A stretch of 64,000 nucleotides of DNA from Gigantopelta aegis (GCF_016097555.1 NC_054708.1:7532160-7596159); one strand, 5' to 3'. Counted from the first letter of the stretch, positions 1 through 12,002 are shown. Translations and numbers: made by a program. Notes: generated from the letters alone by a model not told the origin.

Positions 1-3000
1 ACTTCTTCATACCCAAAAGAAAAGAGAGAAGTGTGATAAAGACGGGTGAAGTGAACGTTTATCAGTTCATTTTGTAATATTTCGTCATGTTCCGCGTTTA
101 TTTGGAAACGCTCCCAATTAGACTCTTGGTTTGAATCGTAATATTTCATTATCAAACATCATTACTTCCAGTAATAAAATTTAAACAAAACAATTAAATA
201 TTTTCATTAAAATGTGATAGTATTAAAGAAATGATAATATGTCATTGTTACTTCAATATCAAAGTAATAATGAGTATTTTCTGTCATTACTGAAATGATT
301 GTGACTGAAAATGAACAATGCTTGACTGGTCACTGCAAATGGGCATGACATGTGTTGATGTACAGTCAGGCACCAAAGTAAAACCACGGACTGAGAAGGT
401 CTTACGAGAGCTGTGGCACTACACAAGTCAGGGTCTTGATGTCTTTTGTGTTAGTTTGCTTTTGAAATCGGATTAGGTCCAAAATACAACAACAACTTCT
501 CACTGCTGTTAATAGAGAAAACTTCATTTCACAGGTTAGATTAGGGCCTGGATAATGCAAGCAATATTAATCTTTCTGGATGTTTAAAAGCAAGTATTAA
601 AGCTGAGTTGTGAATGTTTTAGACTGAAGCCTGATGAGCCGGTTCCGAGTCTGACATTCAATGAGGGCGATGAGAACTGGGATGACGAGTGTATTCCCCA
701 GGAGGAGATGGACAAACACTACCACAGTCTGGCCGTCACGCTGGACCAGGTGACCATCATCGACACCAAACAGAAACTCAAGACGTGTGTCCAGCATCTG
801 ACAGTGGTCAGTGTTAAACACATTCCAGGGATTTATACAGGCATTCTGTGGGTCAGAACATAGGGCAAAACAAAGTGGCATTGAAATTTCCCAATTTTTG
901 TACTAAAAGTTCCCAATATATATATTTACTTTTGTCTGTTAAATTAATTTAACAGTGGTGTACTGCATCGTTTAGTGGCTTGAAAACATATCCCAAGTAT
1001 GATTTACTCACATTAATTTTCACAATCCCACCAGACATAAGATCCTGGTGACGTATTCCACATATATTCCTGCATTCCTTCTTTCTAAATTGATGAGAAA
1101 ACATTTCTAAAAAAAAAAGTATGTTTGTAATAACCAACTATCTTGTGAAAATTATTAAATAGACTTTAATATTTTCAGTCCTTTTTCTTTTTCAAAAATA
1201 TTTTCTTGGTTTAAAAAAAGCAGAAAATAACACACAAAAATTAACGTAATTACTAATCACATTCATATGCTAGTTTTGAATAATTTTGTTCAAATTTACC
1301 TAAAAAATTGTAATTTACTAGCACCAGTTCTCTTATTTTTGGAGTGAAAAAGAGCAGTAAAGTGATTGGGGTATCTGGTTAAAGGGATCTGACATTTAGA
1401 TACTCGCAGATTATAGTATGTACTTATGAATATTTATTAAAAGTGAGTTTCAAATTTGTCCGGTAGTTAACAAAACTACTAAACATTACATGTTGAATGT
1501 TGTAAGAATGAAGATGTCTACCGATTTGTTTTTCTTTCAGCCCGGCACTGTTATTGGGATTGATTCTGAATGGAGGCCTGCTTTTGCCAATACGCCTGCA
1601 AGGTATGTGTCGTATGTGAACCTGGTGGCAGTATATTTAATATGATTAATAATAGCACTGTCATCACAGGCATATGGGATGATACTTTATGAAAAAAAAT
1701 TCCCTTGAAATTGGGGGGAGAAAGAGACAGACAGACAGACAGACAGAGACGGACAGAGAGAGAGAGAGAGAGAGACAGACAGGAATAGGTGTGTGGCAGG
1801 GAGATGGTTTCAAGGAGAAAATGGCTAGTGAAGCGATAGTGATTGATTGCAACTATTCAGTTTGGCACTGTGTTATCCCTTTTATACCCAGCTAAACTTA
1901 TTACTGTTCTATTTATTTTAATTTTAAAACAACTTATCCAAAAACTATAGAGCTGAAATGGTTAAAAGATGTCTGGCACATCACTTAGTATTTACTTAAT
2001 CATATTGATGTACTTACCTTTGTTTGACTCCCAACAGCCGATCTCTGTGTTTGTGCTGGGGTGTCATTAAACATACATTTCATTAGTATTTACTTTCAAA
2101 TTGATATTTATTATTTCAGAGTGGCCTTCTTACAGATGGCGGTGAGAGACCACGTGTTTGTCACTTGATGTTTCTAATTTCAGAGTGGCCTTGTTACAGA
2201 TGGCAGTGAGAAACCACGTGTTTGTCACTTGATGTTTATCATTTCAGAGTGGAATTGTTACAGATGGCGGTGAGAGACCACGTGTTTGTCACTTGATGTT
2301 TATCATTTCAGAGTGGCCTTGTTACAGATGGCGGTGAGAGACCACGTGTTTGTCACTTGATGTTTATCATTTCAGAGTGGCATTGTTACAGATGGCGGTG
2401 AGAGACCACGTGTTTGTCACTTGATGTTTATCATTTCAGAGTGGCATTGTTACAGATGGCGGTGAGAGACCACGTGTTTGTCACTTGATGTTTATCATTT
2501 CAGAGTGGCCTTGTTACAGATGGCGGTGAGAGACCACGTGTTTGTCACTTGATGTTTATCATTTCAGAGTGGCCTTGTTACAGATGGCGGTGAGAGACCA
2601 CGTGTTTGTCACTTGATGTTTATCATTTCAGAGTGGCCTTGTTACAGATGGCGGTGAGAGACCACGTGTTTGTCACTTGATGTTTATCATTTCAGAGTGG
2701 CATTGTTACAGATGGCGGTGAGAGACCACGTGTTTGTCACTTGATGTTTATCATTTCAGAGTGGCCTTGTTACAGATGGCGGTGAGAGACCACGTGTTTG
2801 TCACTTGATGTTTATCATTTCAGAGTGGCCTTGTTACAGATGGCGGTGAGAGACCACGTGTTTGTCACTTGATGTTTATCATTTCAGAGTGGCCTTGTTA
2901 CAGATGGCGGTGAGAGACCACGTGTTTGTCACTTGATGTTTATCATTTCAGAGTGGCATTGTTACAGATGGCGGTGAGAGACCACGTTTTTCTTATTGAC

Positions 3001-6000
3001 TGTCACGTCCTCAGCTCTGTGATGGACTCGGAAGACTGGTCTCACTTCACCAGCAGCATCTTCTGTAACCAGTCTCTTCTCAAACTTGGTAAGTATATTG
3101 CTCCTTTGTAGACAAGTTGTCTTCCATTCTGTGTCATAGGGTGGGACGTAGCCCAGTGGTACAGCGCCTACTTGATGTGCAGTCGGTGTGGGATCAATCT
3201 GCGTTGGTGGGCCCATTGGGCTATTTCTCGTTCCAGCCAGTGCACCACGGCTGGTATATCAAAGGCCGTGGTGTGTGCTACCCTGTCTGTGGATGTTGCC
3301 TATAAAAGATCCCTTGCTGCTTAAAAAGAGTAGCCTATGAAGTGACAACAGCAGGTTTCCTCTCTCAATATCTGTGTGGTCCTTAACCATATGTCTGACG
3401 CCATATATCCGTAAATAAAATGTGTTGAGTTCATTATTAAATAAAACATTTCCTTCCTTCCTTCCATTCTGTGTCACTACTTTAGAGTGTAACTAGGTCA
3501 CACTTACCGTGTAACTATAGGTTGTATTGGATTTCAGATTATAGGGATAAGATGTTGTTTTTATCTACAACCATAGCTCAATACTTATTTGTTGCTTAGG
3601 ACTTTTTGAATGTAGCTCAGCTTCTTGTTTTAAATTCAATAATTTGTGTGTAAGAAGAGAAAATGATATTTAAATTGATATATTTAATAGGATTTGGTTT
3701 TGAGGGAGACTTGAAGATGCTGGTGAACACATTTCCTAGCATGAAGGAACCTCTTCTTGAAATGAAACGAGTGATAAACATCGAAGATCTCACAAAACAG
3801 GTAACTCTTTCTTCATTTCAAGGGACATTCCTGAGTTTGCTGCATTGTAATATGTTTCCGACTAATAAAATATTTCTATGATTTAACTTATATATTAAAT
3901 ATATTTTCTTGTTTAGAATATCAGTGTCTGTATATTCAATGAGTTTCTGGTCGTCTTAATATTTGTAAGAAGCCCAAACTGGAATTTGTCTTCAAATAAT
4001 TTTGTAAGTACGAAAAAACAATATTTTAGGAAATAAAATGAAATTTAACCTAGTACAAATATTAAAATGATCAAAAACACATTTAATATAGAGCCAATAA
4101 TATTTGATGCAGAAAAATATATTTGATATGTAATTACAATCATTAAAAAGTTTCTGTTAGTCGATAACATCTTAAAAATTGTAGCAAACTCGGGAATGTC
4201 CCTTTAATATTATAGCCTGTGTCACAATGGTGGATTTTTCTCTTTATACCAAGTGGTGCACTTGTCATATGTTGGACATTAGAGCCAAAATTTAATATTA
4301 TACTCTGTGAATTTTTCTTTCTTCCATTTGTTGCACTTACCATATGTTGGACATTAGAGCCAAACTTTTAAAATTATAGTCAGTGACGAAATGATGGATC
4401 TTTCTGTGTCTACTAAGTGTTGCAGTTACCAGTATTATGTTGAACATTATAGCCTCAATTTGTGTGATGTTACCGATAAGAGTCCCTTACTAAATGAGCG
4501 ATAGGTCATAAGATTGAGAGCCCTCAATGAACATGTGGTATTTGCTATCCTCGTTATGGAAATTTGCAATATAAAAATATTTTGCAGATGTTTGGTAGGA
4601 ATAGCCAATGTTGCAGCAGAGCATTACATCTCTCAATCTCAAGTCAATAGACAGGTTGGACAATGCTGCATCTCTCAATCTCAAGTCAATAGACAGGTTG
4701 GACAATGCTGCATCACTCAATCTCAAGTCATTAGACAGGTTGGACAATGCTGCATCTCTCAATCTCAAGTCAATAGACAGGTTGGACAATGCTGCATCTC
4801 TCATTCTCAAGTCAATAGACAGGTTGGACAATGCTGCAAGATATTGAGTTGAAATGTTATGTATAGCTTTATCATGAAGAGTTACTGATCAAATTTGACT
4901 TTCATGGGGAGTTCATAGTTTTGACGGAGTTATGGCCCTTAAATTTAGGAGATATTAAAATTTGTTGGGTCTGTGTGAAAACATGTACTATGTTAGAAGG
5001 ACTCTCAGAATGCTAACAGATTATTTTCCTTTCTGTAAACAGGCCACAAACCAATGGATTGATTCTCCACTTAACCTTTCATGTGTTTGTGTTCTGTTGT
5101 ACAGATGTTTGGTGATGGCCCGGTTATGTTGAATGAAAAGCTCTTGGAAGGAGATGAGGCTGTAGCAGGTCCGAGCTGTGTGGACAGGGACGATGTTGAT
5201 GTGGATGACGACGATGATGACGAAGGTGCTATGGTGGCCAGACCGTTCAAGTTTCAGAAGAAAGAGGAGCGCGGTTTGAGTGAGCTGGTTCGTCGGTGTC
5301 TCGGGAAGCCGCTGTGTAAGATAGAACAGATGTCAGACTGGGAGAGGAGACCGCTCAGAACAGAACAACTTGTTTACGCAGGTTCGTCACGTCAAACTCA
5401 TTGATATTAAAACACAATACAGTTTATTAGTCTCCTACTGGTCCAACAAGAGGGAACTATAGGTTTTGTCTCCATTTTTCTGTCGGGGCGGGATGTAGCC
5501 CAGTGGTAAAGCTCTCGCTTAATGCACAGTCAGTTTTGGATCAATTCCCGTCGATGGCCCCATTGGGCTATTTCTCATTCCAGCCAGTGCTCCGCAACTG
5601 GTGTAACAAAGGCCGTGGTATGTACTATCCTGTCTGTGGGATGGTGCATATAAAAAGATCCCTTGCTGCTAATCAAAAAGAGTAGCCCATGAAGTAGCAA
5701 CAGCGGGTTTCCTCTCTGTGTGATCCTTAGCCATATGTTTGACGCCATATAACCATAAATAAAATGTGTTGAGTGTGTCATTAAATAAAACATTTCCTTC
5801 CTTCCTTCGTTCCTTCTTTCTGTCCTTCAGCCCTTTCTTCTGTCTATTCTGTCCATCGGTTTGTCTGTCACACATACTAGTTTTCCAGTGTCTTGATACT
5901 GAGCTGAAATTGTGTGTATAGTTATATCATGTCCAGTTTCAGATCAACTTTCACTTTCATTTTCAATTTACTCATTGTTAACAGCATTATGGCCCTTGAA

Positions 6001-9000
6001 CTTAGAAGATTAGAAAACATGTTGGGCCTGTTGGGGACATGTATTGCTTTAGCAGTACATTGAAAATGCTTGTTTTAATCTTCAAACGTACACTGTATTT
6101 TTTAAGTATTATAAAAGTATATATGGGTATATGAGGCACACAGATATTTATTTATATTATAGGCTTGCACCAGAATTTGTTTCTGGTTCATATATCCTCC
6201 ACATTTTCTCAAGTAAAACTCTCCATTATATATTTTTTAAATGTAGAAGAAATATCTAATGTGTCCTTCAAAGGTGGTTCATTTTACACAACAAAACTTC
6301 CTGGGCGCGGGTTGTCCCTCTCCCCCCCCCCCCCCCTCTCCTGGTAACCTCTCCCTCTCTTTTTTTTCGGATTAGGCTATGGGGCAATTAATTGGTAAAA
6401 TTAAATATGTTAAATTAATTTATTTTTAGGCAGCCCAGTCCAACTGCGACCAAAGTTTTAAATTTAAATTAAAATCCTAGAGCTCTGTATTTATTAGTGA
6501 CACCTTTTTGGAAAGGGCAATTTAATTTATTTATTTTTTATATTAAAGTTCCAAGTTTTATTATTTTGGATTTAAATATCAAAATTGTCCCTTAAAGTTT
6601 TCTGCCCCGAGTCAGGCCACTGGCATCCAGACGGGACTCAGGATAGACATGCTCGAAACCTTCGTGGTACATGAGCATGGAAAAATCTTCAAGTCAAGTC
6701 ATTTTACATGAGATAATATATTTATTGAATGAATACTGCATTGTGTATGCTGAAGACTAATGTTTATCTTTGTGTGTGATTTCCACCTCTTTAATGCCTT
6801 TGTTCTGTTAGAGATTTTTGGTGTTTTGTATGCTAAAGACTAATGTTTATTATATGTGTGAATTGCAGCTCTAGATGCCTATGTTCTATTAGAAGTTTAT
6901 GGTGTCCTCCTCAAGCACATTGATGCTAACCACCTTGACATTGACCCAGAGCCACTTCTATCTCACAAGTGGTGCAAACCAACACGCAACGACAAGAAAA
7001 AGGCCAAGGCAGCAGGAAAGAAACTTCCAAAACCTGAAACGGTTTGTGTTTTAACCATTTATACATAAGAAATGAACACAAAGATAAAATATACTGGATT
7101 CAACTTTTAATTTTAAAATCAAATGCAAACAGATCACAGCAAAACAAAAACCCCCAATGTTCAGTGTTTTTAGAACCTGTATATATCACTGATTTATATG
7201 CAGTGAAAGCCCTCTAAACCGGACAATCTTGGGATCAAGTAAAACGTTCAGTTTTAAGAGGTATCTGGTTTAGAGAGGTTAAATTCTGTACTGATTTTTA
7301 AAAAGTCACCATGTAAAATGTAAACATACACTTTGTATTAAACAAGTAATTTATATGGTTATCTTCATTTTTCCCAATTTTGGACTTAACATTTTTATGA
7401 TAGCGCTCTTAAGTTGGTACTTATTATTTTAATAGTGATGGCCATGTTATAACTATTAACCTGACAGTTGTTGTCTTTGTTTGTGTTCAGACAGAGACGT
7501 CGTGGTGTGTGCCTCGCTCCGGTCCGCCGATGCGCCCAAACCAGCTGCGCGTGGTGGTTGACACGATGCTGCAAGGTCTTGGACGTCACCTCAGGAGTTG
7601 TGGTGTGGACGTGAGGATTCTCGAAAATAACGAAGACCACGAGAAAACCGTACAGGTGAAGAGTACTAACACTGTTTCTGTTATCTCGGTCAGGGCAGGA
7701 TGTAGTGCAGTGGTAGAGGCCTGTGTCAGTCAGGGCAGATGTAGTGCAGTGGTAGAGGCCTGTGTCAGTCAGGGCAGGATGTAGTGCAGTGGTAGAGTGC
7801 TTGTGTCAGTCAGGGCAGGATGTGGTGCAGTGGTAGAGGCCTGTGTCAGTCAGGGCAGGATGTGGTGCAATGGTAGAGGCCTGTGTCAGTCAGGGCAGGA
7901 TGTGGTGCAGTGGTAGAGGCCTGTGTCAGTCAGGGCAGGATGTGGTGCAATGGTAGAGGCCTGTGTCAGTCAGGGCAGGATGTGGTGCAGTGGTAGAGGC
8001 CTGTGTCAGTCAGGGCAGGATGTGGTGCAGTGGTAGAGTGCTTGTGTCAGTCAGGGCAGGATGTAGTGCAGTGGTAGAGGCTTGTGTCAGTCAGGGCAGG
8101 ATGTGGTGCAGTGGTAGAGTGCCTGTGTCGGATGTGGTGCAGTGGTAGAGGGCCTGTGTCAGTCAGGGCAGGATGTGGTGCAGTGGTAGAGGGCCTGTGT
8201 CAGTCAGGGCAGGATGTGGTGCAGTGGTAGAGGCCTGTGTCAGTCAGGGCAGGATGTGGTGCAGTGGTAGAGGCCTGTGTCAGTCAGGGCAGGATGTAGT
8301 GCAGTGGTAGAGTGCTTGTGTCAGTCAGGGCAGGATGTGGTGCAGTGGTAGAGGCCTGTGTCAGTCAGGGCAGGGTGTGGTGCAGTGGTAGAGGCCTGTG
8401 TCAGTCAGGGCAGGGTGTGGTGCAGTGGTAGAGGCCTGTGTCAGTCAGGGCAGGATGTGGTGCAGTGGTAGAGGCCTGTGTCAGTCAGGGCAGGATGTGG
8501 TGCAGTGGTAGAGGCCTGTGTCAGTCAGGGCAGGATGTGGTGCAGTGGTAGAGGCCTGTGTCAGTCAGGGCAGGATGTGGTGCAGTGGTAGAGGCCTGTG
8601 TCAGTCAGGGCAGGATGTGGTGCAGTGGTAGAGGCCTGTGTCAGTCAGGGCAGGATGTGGTGCAGTGGTAGAGGCCTGTGTCAGTCAGGGCAGGATGTGG
8701 TGCAGTGGAAGAGGCCTGTGTCAGTCAGGGCAGGATGTGGTGCAGTGGAAGAGGCCTGTGTCAGTCAGGGCAGGATGTGGTGCAGTGGTAGAGGCCTGTG
8801 TCAGTCAGGGCAGGATGTGGTGCAGTGGAAGAGGCTTGTGTCAGTCAGGGCAGGATGTGGTGCAGTGGTAGAGGCCTGTGTCAGTCAGGGCAGGATGTGG
8901 TGCAGTGGTAGAGGGCCTGTGTCAGTCAGGGCAGGATGTGGTGCAGTGGTAGAGTGCTTGTGTCAGTCAGGGCAGGATGTAGTGCAGTGGTAGAGGGCCT

Positions 9001-11814
9001 GTGTCAGGTGCCATGGGTTGTAGGATCAATCACTGGCATAGCCAGCAATGTTTTTTGGCGGATTGGGGCCATGTTTTGGTGTGACAGTAAAATATTAAAT
9101 GTGGTGGTTGGGGAGGGGGTTGTGATTTGAGTGGGTCTGCTCTCCCCAACCCACCCACACTCACCTCTTTAGCTATGTTCAATGGAACCTGGGTTTTATT
9201 CCATCTCAATCAGTGCCCTCAAATGCTGTGGTATGTGCCGTCCTGTTTATGGAGAAGTGCATATAAAAGATTTCTTGCTACGTTTCAGTAGGAGTAGCCT
9301 GTGTGGTAGCAGTGGGTTTTCTCTACAAAGAGAGTGAAATTATTAATTTTAAAAATAATATACATTGTCAGCAAATATTCTAAGCAAAAGTTGGAACAAA
9401 GACATTTTGTTAATTTTTTACAATTTGTTTTGCATAAGTTTGTCTTTTAGATTCTACTGTGGAAACCAGTTTATCTGGACTTACCTTAAATGTTTACAAT
9501 ACAGTCTATTATTTGTTTTTGTAATATTCATAAGTGACAGAATTTGGTGATTTAACTCAAGATGTGTTATTTACAGATTTGTCGACAAGAGGGAAGACTT
9601 GTACTTAGTAGTGGTAAGCCCTTTGCTATGGTAAGTACCACAAGTTAATATTTATGTTAACTTCTACTGAACGTTGTATACCATGTATTACCACAATAAT
9701 AGTTAGAAGTTTATACTAATTGTTTTCAGGTTGGTTGTAGTTTTTAATTTTTTTATTTTGTGGGGGTTTGTTTTTGTGTTTGGCATCCCTAATCTGGTAT
9801 TAACTGTATTGTCTTCGTACACTTAGGTGTTTGGCATCCCTAATCTGGTATTAACTGTATTGTCTTCGTACACTTAGGTGTTTGGCATCCCTAATCTGGT
9901 ATTAACTGTATTGTCTTCGTACACTTAGGTGTTTGGCATCCCTAATCTGGTATTAACTGTATTGTCTTCGTACACTTAGGGGAGCAAGACATAGCCCAGT
10001 GGCAAAGCGCTCGCTTGATGCGTGGTCGGTTTGTATCAATCCCTGTCAGTGGGCCCCATTGGGCTATTTCTCGTTTCAGCCAATGTACCACGACTGGTAT
10101 ATCAAAGGCTGTGGTATGTGATATCCTGTCTGTGGGATGGTGCATATGAAAGATCCCTTGCTACTTATGGAAAAATGTAGCAGGTTTTTTAAGATTATAT
10201 GTCAAAATTACTAAATGTTAATAATAAATCAATGTGCTCTAGTAGTGTCGTTTAACAAAACAAACTTACATGTAGATAAATAATTATACATTTGCATCAA
10301 TTATCAGTTCATAGTTGTATTGACAGAATTTAATGTTTATATTTCAAAAATGGGTCGACAACCAAAATTAATATCTTCACTGGATGAAGGAATGTTTGTC
10401 AAATAAATGTAGGTATTTATCCATAAACCAGAGCTGAAAGATGTTTATCCAGTCTGTGTATGTTTAAGTCAAATATCGCTGTTAAAACAGTACTGACAGA
10501 TGTACAGTAGGCCATGTCACCATGTGACCATTAGTAAATAAAGAGGGTTGGATAGTTATTTGATGATTAGTTAATATCTTCAATAATTAATATTCATTGT
10601 GTTAAGTGTGACAAATCAATAAATGTTCAACAGCATGTACAAGATTTGTTATACAGATGAGGTGGTTATTTTTGTGTGTTTCAGATACGTGCTCATATAT
10701 TGCCAGAAATGTGTTACAACGTGCAGTCGGAAAAAGCGCGAGACCAAGCTGCTGAAGTATTACATCATTTCAATGTCACTGTCACACAGGAAGACATTTT
10801 CAGTCGCTGTCAGGTGAATAATAAATATAAGTTTTTACTTTTTTATATTTTAATCATCATTTTAAAATAAAATAAAATGTAGCACGAAATTTGTGTGCTC
10901 GTTATGATTTGACTTAATAATCTCCTTAACCATTAAGTTATTCCATGTACCCTTTCTTCTTTTTTAATGTGTTTTATACAAAGATTTATTTTAACTGCAT
11001 GCTTTGGCAACTTTTTAATTATCTTTAAAAAAAACCCCATTATATATTGAATGAAATCATTAACTACTTCACAAAACTAGGAACATCAGTAACTATTAGT
11101 TAACAATCACTGTTTCAAAGATAGGATTTTTATTAAATCCTTGGCTGTTTCATTATGTATTTTAATGGGTTATTGACAAATTCCTCATTTTTAAATTCGC
11201 TGACATTAGTTCTCCAAGAACTTAACTTTTCTCTTTCACATAAGATGTATTTTTAGGTATCACAAACTTTAGGACTACCACAAACATACTGAATTTGGAA
11301 AAACAAAATCAATTAAAAATTATAACTGAAGGAATTGTAAATATTGTGTAATTTAATGGTAGTTGCTAAAAGTATTTTACACTGCCTAATAACTAATTTT
11401 AATGATTTTATGAACATTTGTTTTCATTGTGTTTTTTGTCAGATTTGCAATGGCGACAACTACATCAAGATTCCAAGCCCTGATCTTAAACTTCTGTATC
11501 AGAGGCTGGATCAGCTGAAGAAGGGAAATAACTCTACTGAACAGAGTATTCCAGACAATGTGTCACGATTTCTCATCGATTACGGCATTGACTGGTCGTC
11601 TGTTCGTCTCGTCTCAAACGGCGTCTTGCTGCAGGTTGACGCCATGCCGAAGCCGATGTTTGACAAGGTTGACTTGTTCTTCTGTTGTGCCACGTGTGGG
11701 AAAGTGTTCTGGGAAGGAACCCACTTCACTCGAGTCTGTGATCAGTTCAAACATGTACTCGACGTAAACGATAAATCTAAAACTGTGTATAACAGTCACA
11801 TGCAGGAAAAGTAA
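1..11814 (+). CDS. EXD3: Exonuclease mut-7 homolog (EXD3), 3' part; 5' end outside window
   Basis: Predicted 3'-5' exonuclease of the Mut-7/EXD3 family. Coding exons by splice sites and phase: 1-45 (tentative, cut by the edge), 623-806, 1541-1602, 2952-3088, 3691-3800, 5105-5381, 6869-7041, 7491-7655, 9577-9630, 10685-10813, 11443-11814 (stop TAA). All junctions keep the frame. DEDDy exonuclease motifs are visible: VIGIDSEWRP (motif I, D and E), GFGFEGDLKML (motif II, D) and YAALDAYVLLE formed across the 5381/6869 junction (motif III, Y-x3-D). An acidic run (DVDDDDDDE) sits inside the domain. The C-terminal Mut7-C part starts at LRVVVDTMLQGLGRHL and carries two CxxC pairs (SRCQICNGD, CCATCGKVF), a zinc ribbon. 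About 570 residues are seen; human EXD3 is longer because its N-terminal region lies upstream. Family identity is certain; the substrate is not shown by the sequence. Confidence 0.93.
1728..1783. repeat. AGAC/GA microsatellite in EXD3 intron
   Basis: Runs of AGAC followed by GA dinucleotides. Reading frames on both strands here are low-complexity artefacts. Confidence 0.9.
2056..2951 (+). repeat. 64-bp tandem array copying the acceptor and start of EXD3 exon 2952-3088
   Basis: Acceptor-plus-exon-start units begin at 2120 and recur every 64 bp; 13 intronic copies precede the true exon start at 2952 (832 bp = 13 x 64). Each unit has the sequence ATTTCAG, then about 36 nt matching the exon (AGTGGC...ACCACGT), then a segment unlike the exon with an in-frame TGA. 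Copies are almost identical, differing mainly at ggcc/ggca. Every copy has a usable-looking AG acceptor and a donor-like GCG|GTGAGA 22 nt further on. Only the last copy continues into conserved EXD3 coding sequence. Confidence 0.95.
3138..3470 (+). mobile_element. tRNA-derived SINE, tail type A
   Basis: The head GACGTAGCCCAGTGGTACAG matches a polymerase III box A, followed by a box B-like GTGGGATCAATC. The body includes the family signature CTATTTCTCGTTCCAGCCAG and GATCCCTTGCTGC, and it ends in ATTAAATAAAACATTTCC plus a (TTCC)n tail. It starts 50 nt after the donor of EXD3 exon 2952-3088. Confidence 0.88.
3820..4205. mobile_element. Inverted-repeat MITE (AAGGGACATTCC type)
   Basis: The left end starts AAGGGACATTCCTGAGTTTG and the right end is its near-perfect complement, CTCGGGAATGTCCCTT. 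The inverted similarity continues inward (GTTTCCGACTAAT against GTTAGTCGATAAC). No coding capacity. It begins only 20 nt after the EXD3 donor at 3801. Related element: 37141-37522. Confidence 0.85.
4612..4850. repeat. 42-bp tandem repeat, about 5.5 copies
   Basis: The unit reads roughly CATCTCTCAATCTCAAGTCA...GACAATGCTG. Because 42 is divisible by three, several frames stay open on both strands with a 14-residue period (for example SLNLKSIDRLDNAA). It lies in an EXD3 intron, and no splice evidence supports it as an exon. Confidence 0.9.
5487..5816 (+). mobile_element. tRNA-derived SINE, tail type A
   Basis: Nearly complete copy: head GGGATGTAGCCCAGTGGTAA, body with CATTGGGCTATTTCTC and GATCCCTTGCTGCTAATC, tail ATTAAATAAAACATTTCC followed by (TTCC)n. 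Same family and orientation as 3138-3470. Confidence 0.88.
6746..6868 (+). repeat. 83-bp diverged duplication of acceptor and start of EXD3 exon 6869-7041
   Basis: The segment from 6746 matches the real junction shifted by 83 bp: TATGCTGAAGACTAATGTTT against TATGCTAAAGACTAATGTTT, then CTCTTTAATGCCTTTGTTCT against the exon start CTCTAGATGCCTATGTTCT. In the upstream copy the acceptor TTGCAG has become TTCCAC, so it cannot act as a splice site. An older, decayed case of the event seen at 2056-2951. Confidence 0.85.
7197..7280. mobile_element. Short foldback of the CAGTGAAACC-TCTAAACC family
   Basis: The left arm CAGTGAAAGCCCTCTAAACC faces a right arm GGTTTAGAGAGGTT. It is a shortened relative of the elements at 26731, 36640, 37788, 40255 and 63025. 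Confidence 0.7.
7686..9008 (+). repeat. 40-bp satellite (about 33 units) derived from a SINE box A region
   Basis: The unit is TGTGGTGCAGTGGTAGAGGC followed by CTGTGTCAGTCAGGGCAGGA. It matches the SINE head GGGGCAGGATGTAGCCCAGTGGTA, and the rest of a SINE follows the array (9009-9320), so the array grew inside the 5' end of a SINE. Units from about 8340 onward are nearly identical (variants: gta/gaa, extra g). It lies in the EXD3 intron between exons 7491-7655 and 9577-9630. Open frames through it are repeat artefacts. Confidence 0.92.
9009..9320 (+). mobile_element. SINE body and tail downstream of the box A array
   Basis: After the array come GGTTGTAGGATCAATCACTG (box B-like), an unrelated stretch, and then SINE body matches: TTCCATCTCAATCAGTGCCC, GCATATAAAAGATTTCTTGC and AGGAGTAGCCTGTGTGGTAG. 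An old, diverged copy. Confidence 0.75.
9776..9979. repeat. 51-bp tandem repeat, four copies
   Basis: TGGCATCCCTAATCTGGTAT starts at 9781, 9832, 9883 and 9934, an exact 51-bp period with essentially identical copies, so the expansion is recent. A SINE starts at the right end of the array. Confidence 0.93.
9979..10265 (+). mobile_element. tRNA-derived SINE, tail type B
   Basis: The head GACATAGCCCAGTGGCAAAG (box A) and body are as in the copies above, but the tail is the other type: AATAAATCAATGTGCTCTAG followed by TGTCGTTTAACAAAACAAAC. Confidence 0.85.
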
Positions 11815-12002
11815 CTTGACATTTTCTGTGTAAAACCTCTTCACTTCTTAACATTGGAAAATATTTTACTTAAATGTTTATTTTTGCACAACTTTTGTAC
11901 TCATTATAAGTTCAGTCATCATTTTATCATTGGACAAAAATCATGTTGATTGTGTCCCACTGAAAGCATTATATTAAATGTGGACTTCTGAGACAAGTAT
12001 AA

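Noticed and set aside
1664-1895. Serine/cysteine-rich and Arg/Glu-rich frames
   Set aside because: They translate an AGAC/GA microsatellite.
2056-2951. Regular array resembling a CRISPR locus
   Set aside because: Units are contiguous with no variable spacers, and they copy a host exon boundary in an intron-bearing animal gene.
4490-4852. Open frames on both strands with a 14-residue leucine-rich-like period
   Set aside because: Produced by a 42-bp tandem repeat whose length is divisible by three. No splice sites or conserved family support an exon.
7509-9130. Long repetitive frames through the 40-bp satellite
   Set aside because: Three 40-bp units make 120 bp, so all frames recur without stops; this is SINE-derived non-coding DNA.
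9776-9979. The 51-bp repeat as another exon-junction duplication
   Set aside because: Each unit ends in CACTTAG, but no convincing match to an EXD3 exon edge was found.
11344-11442. Upstream ATG as a start for the last EXD3 exon
   Set aside because: It lies in the intron; the acceptor at 11441-11442 and conserved protein begin at ICNGDNYIK.
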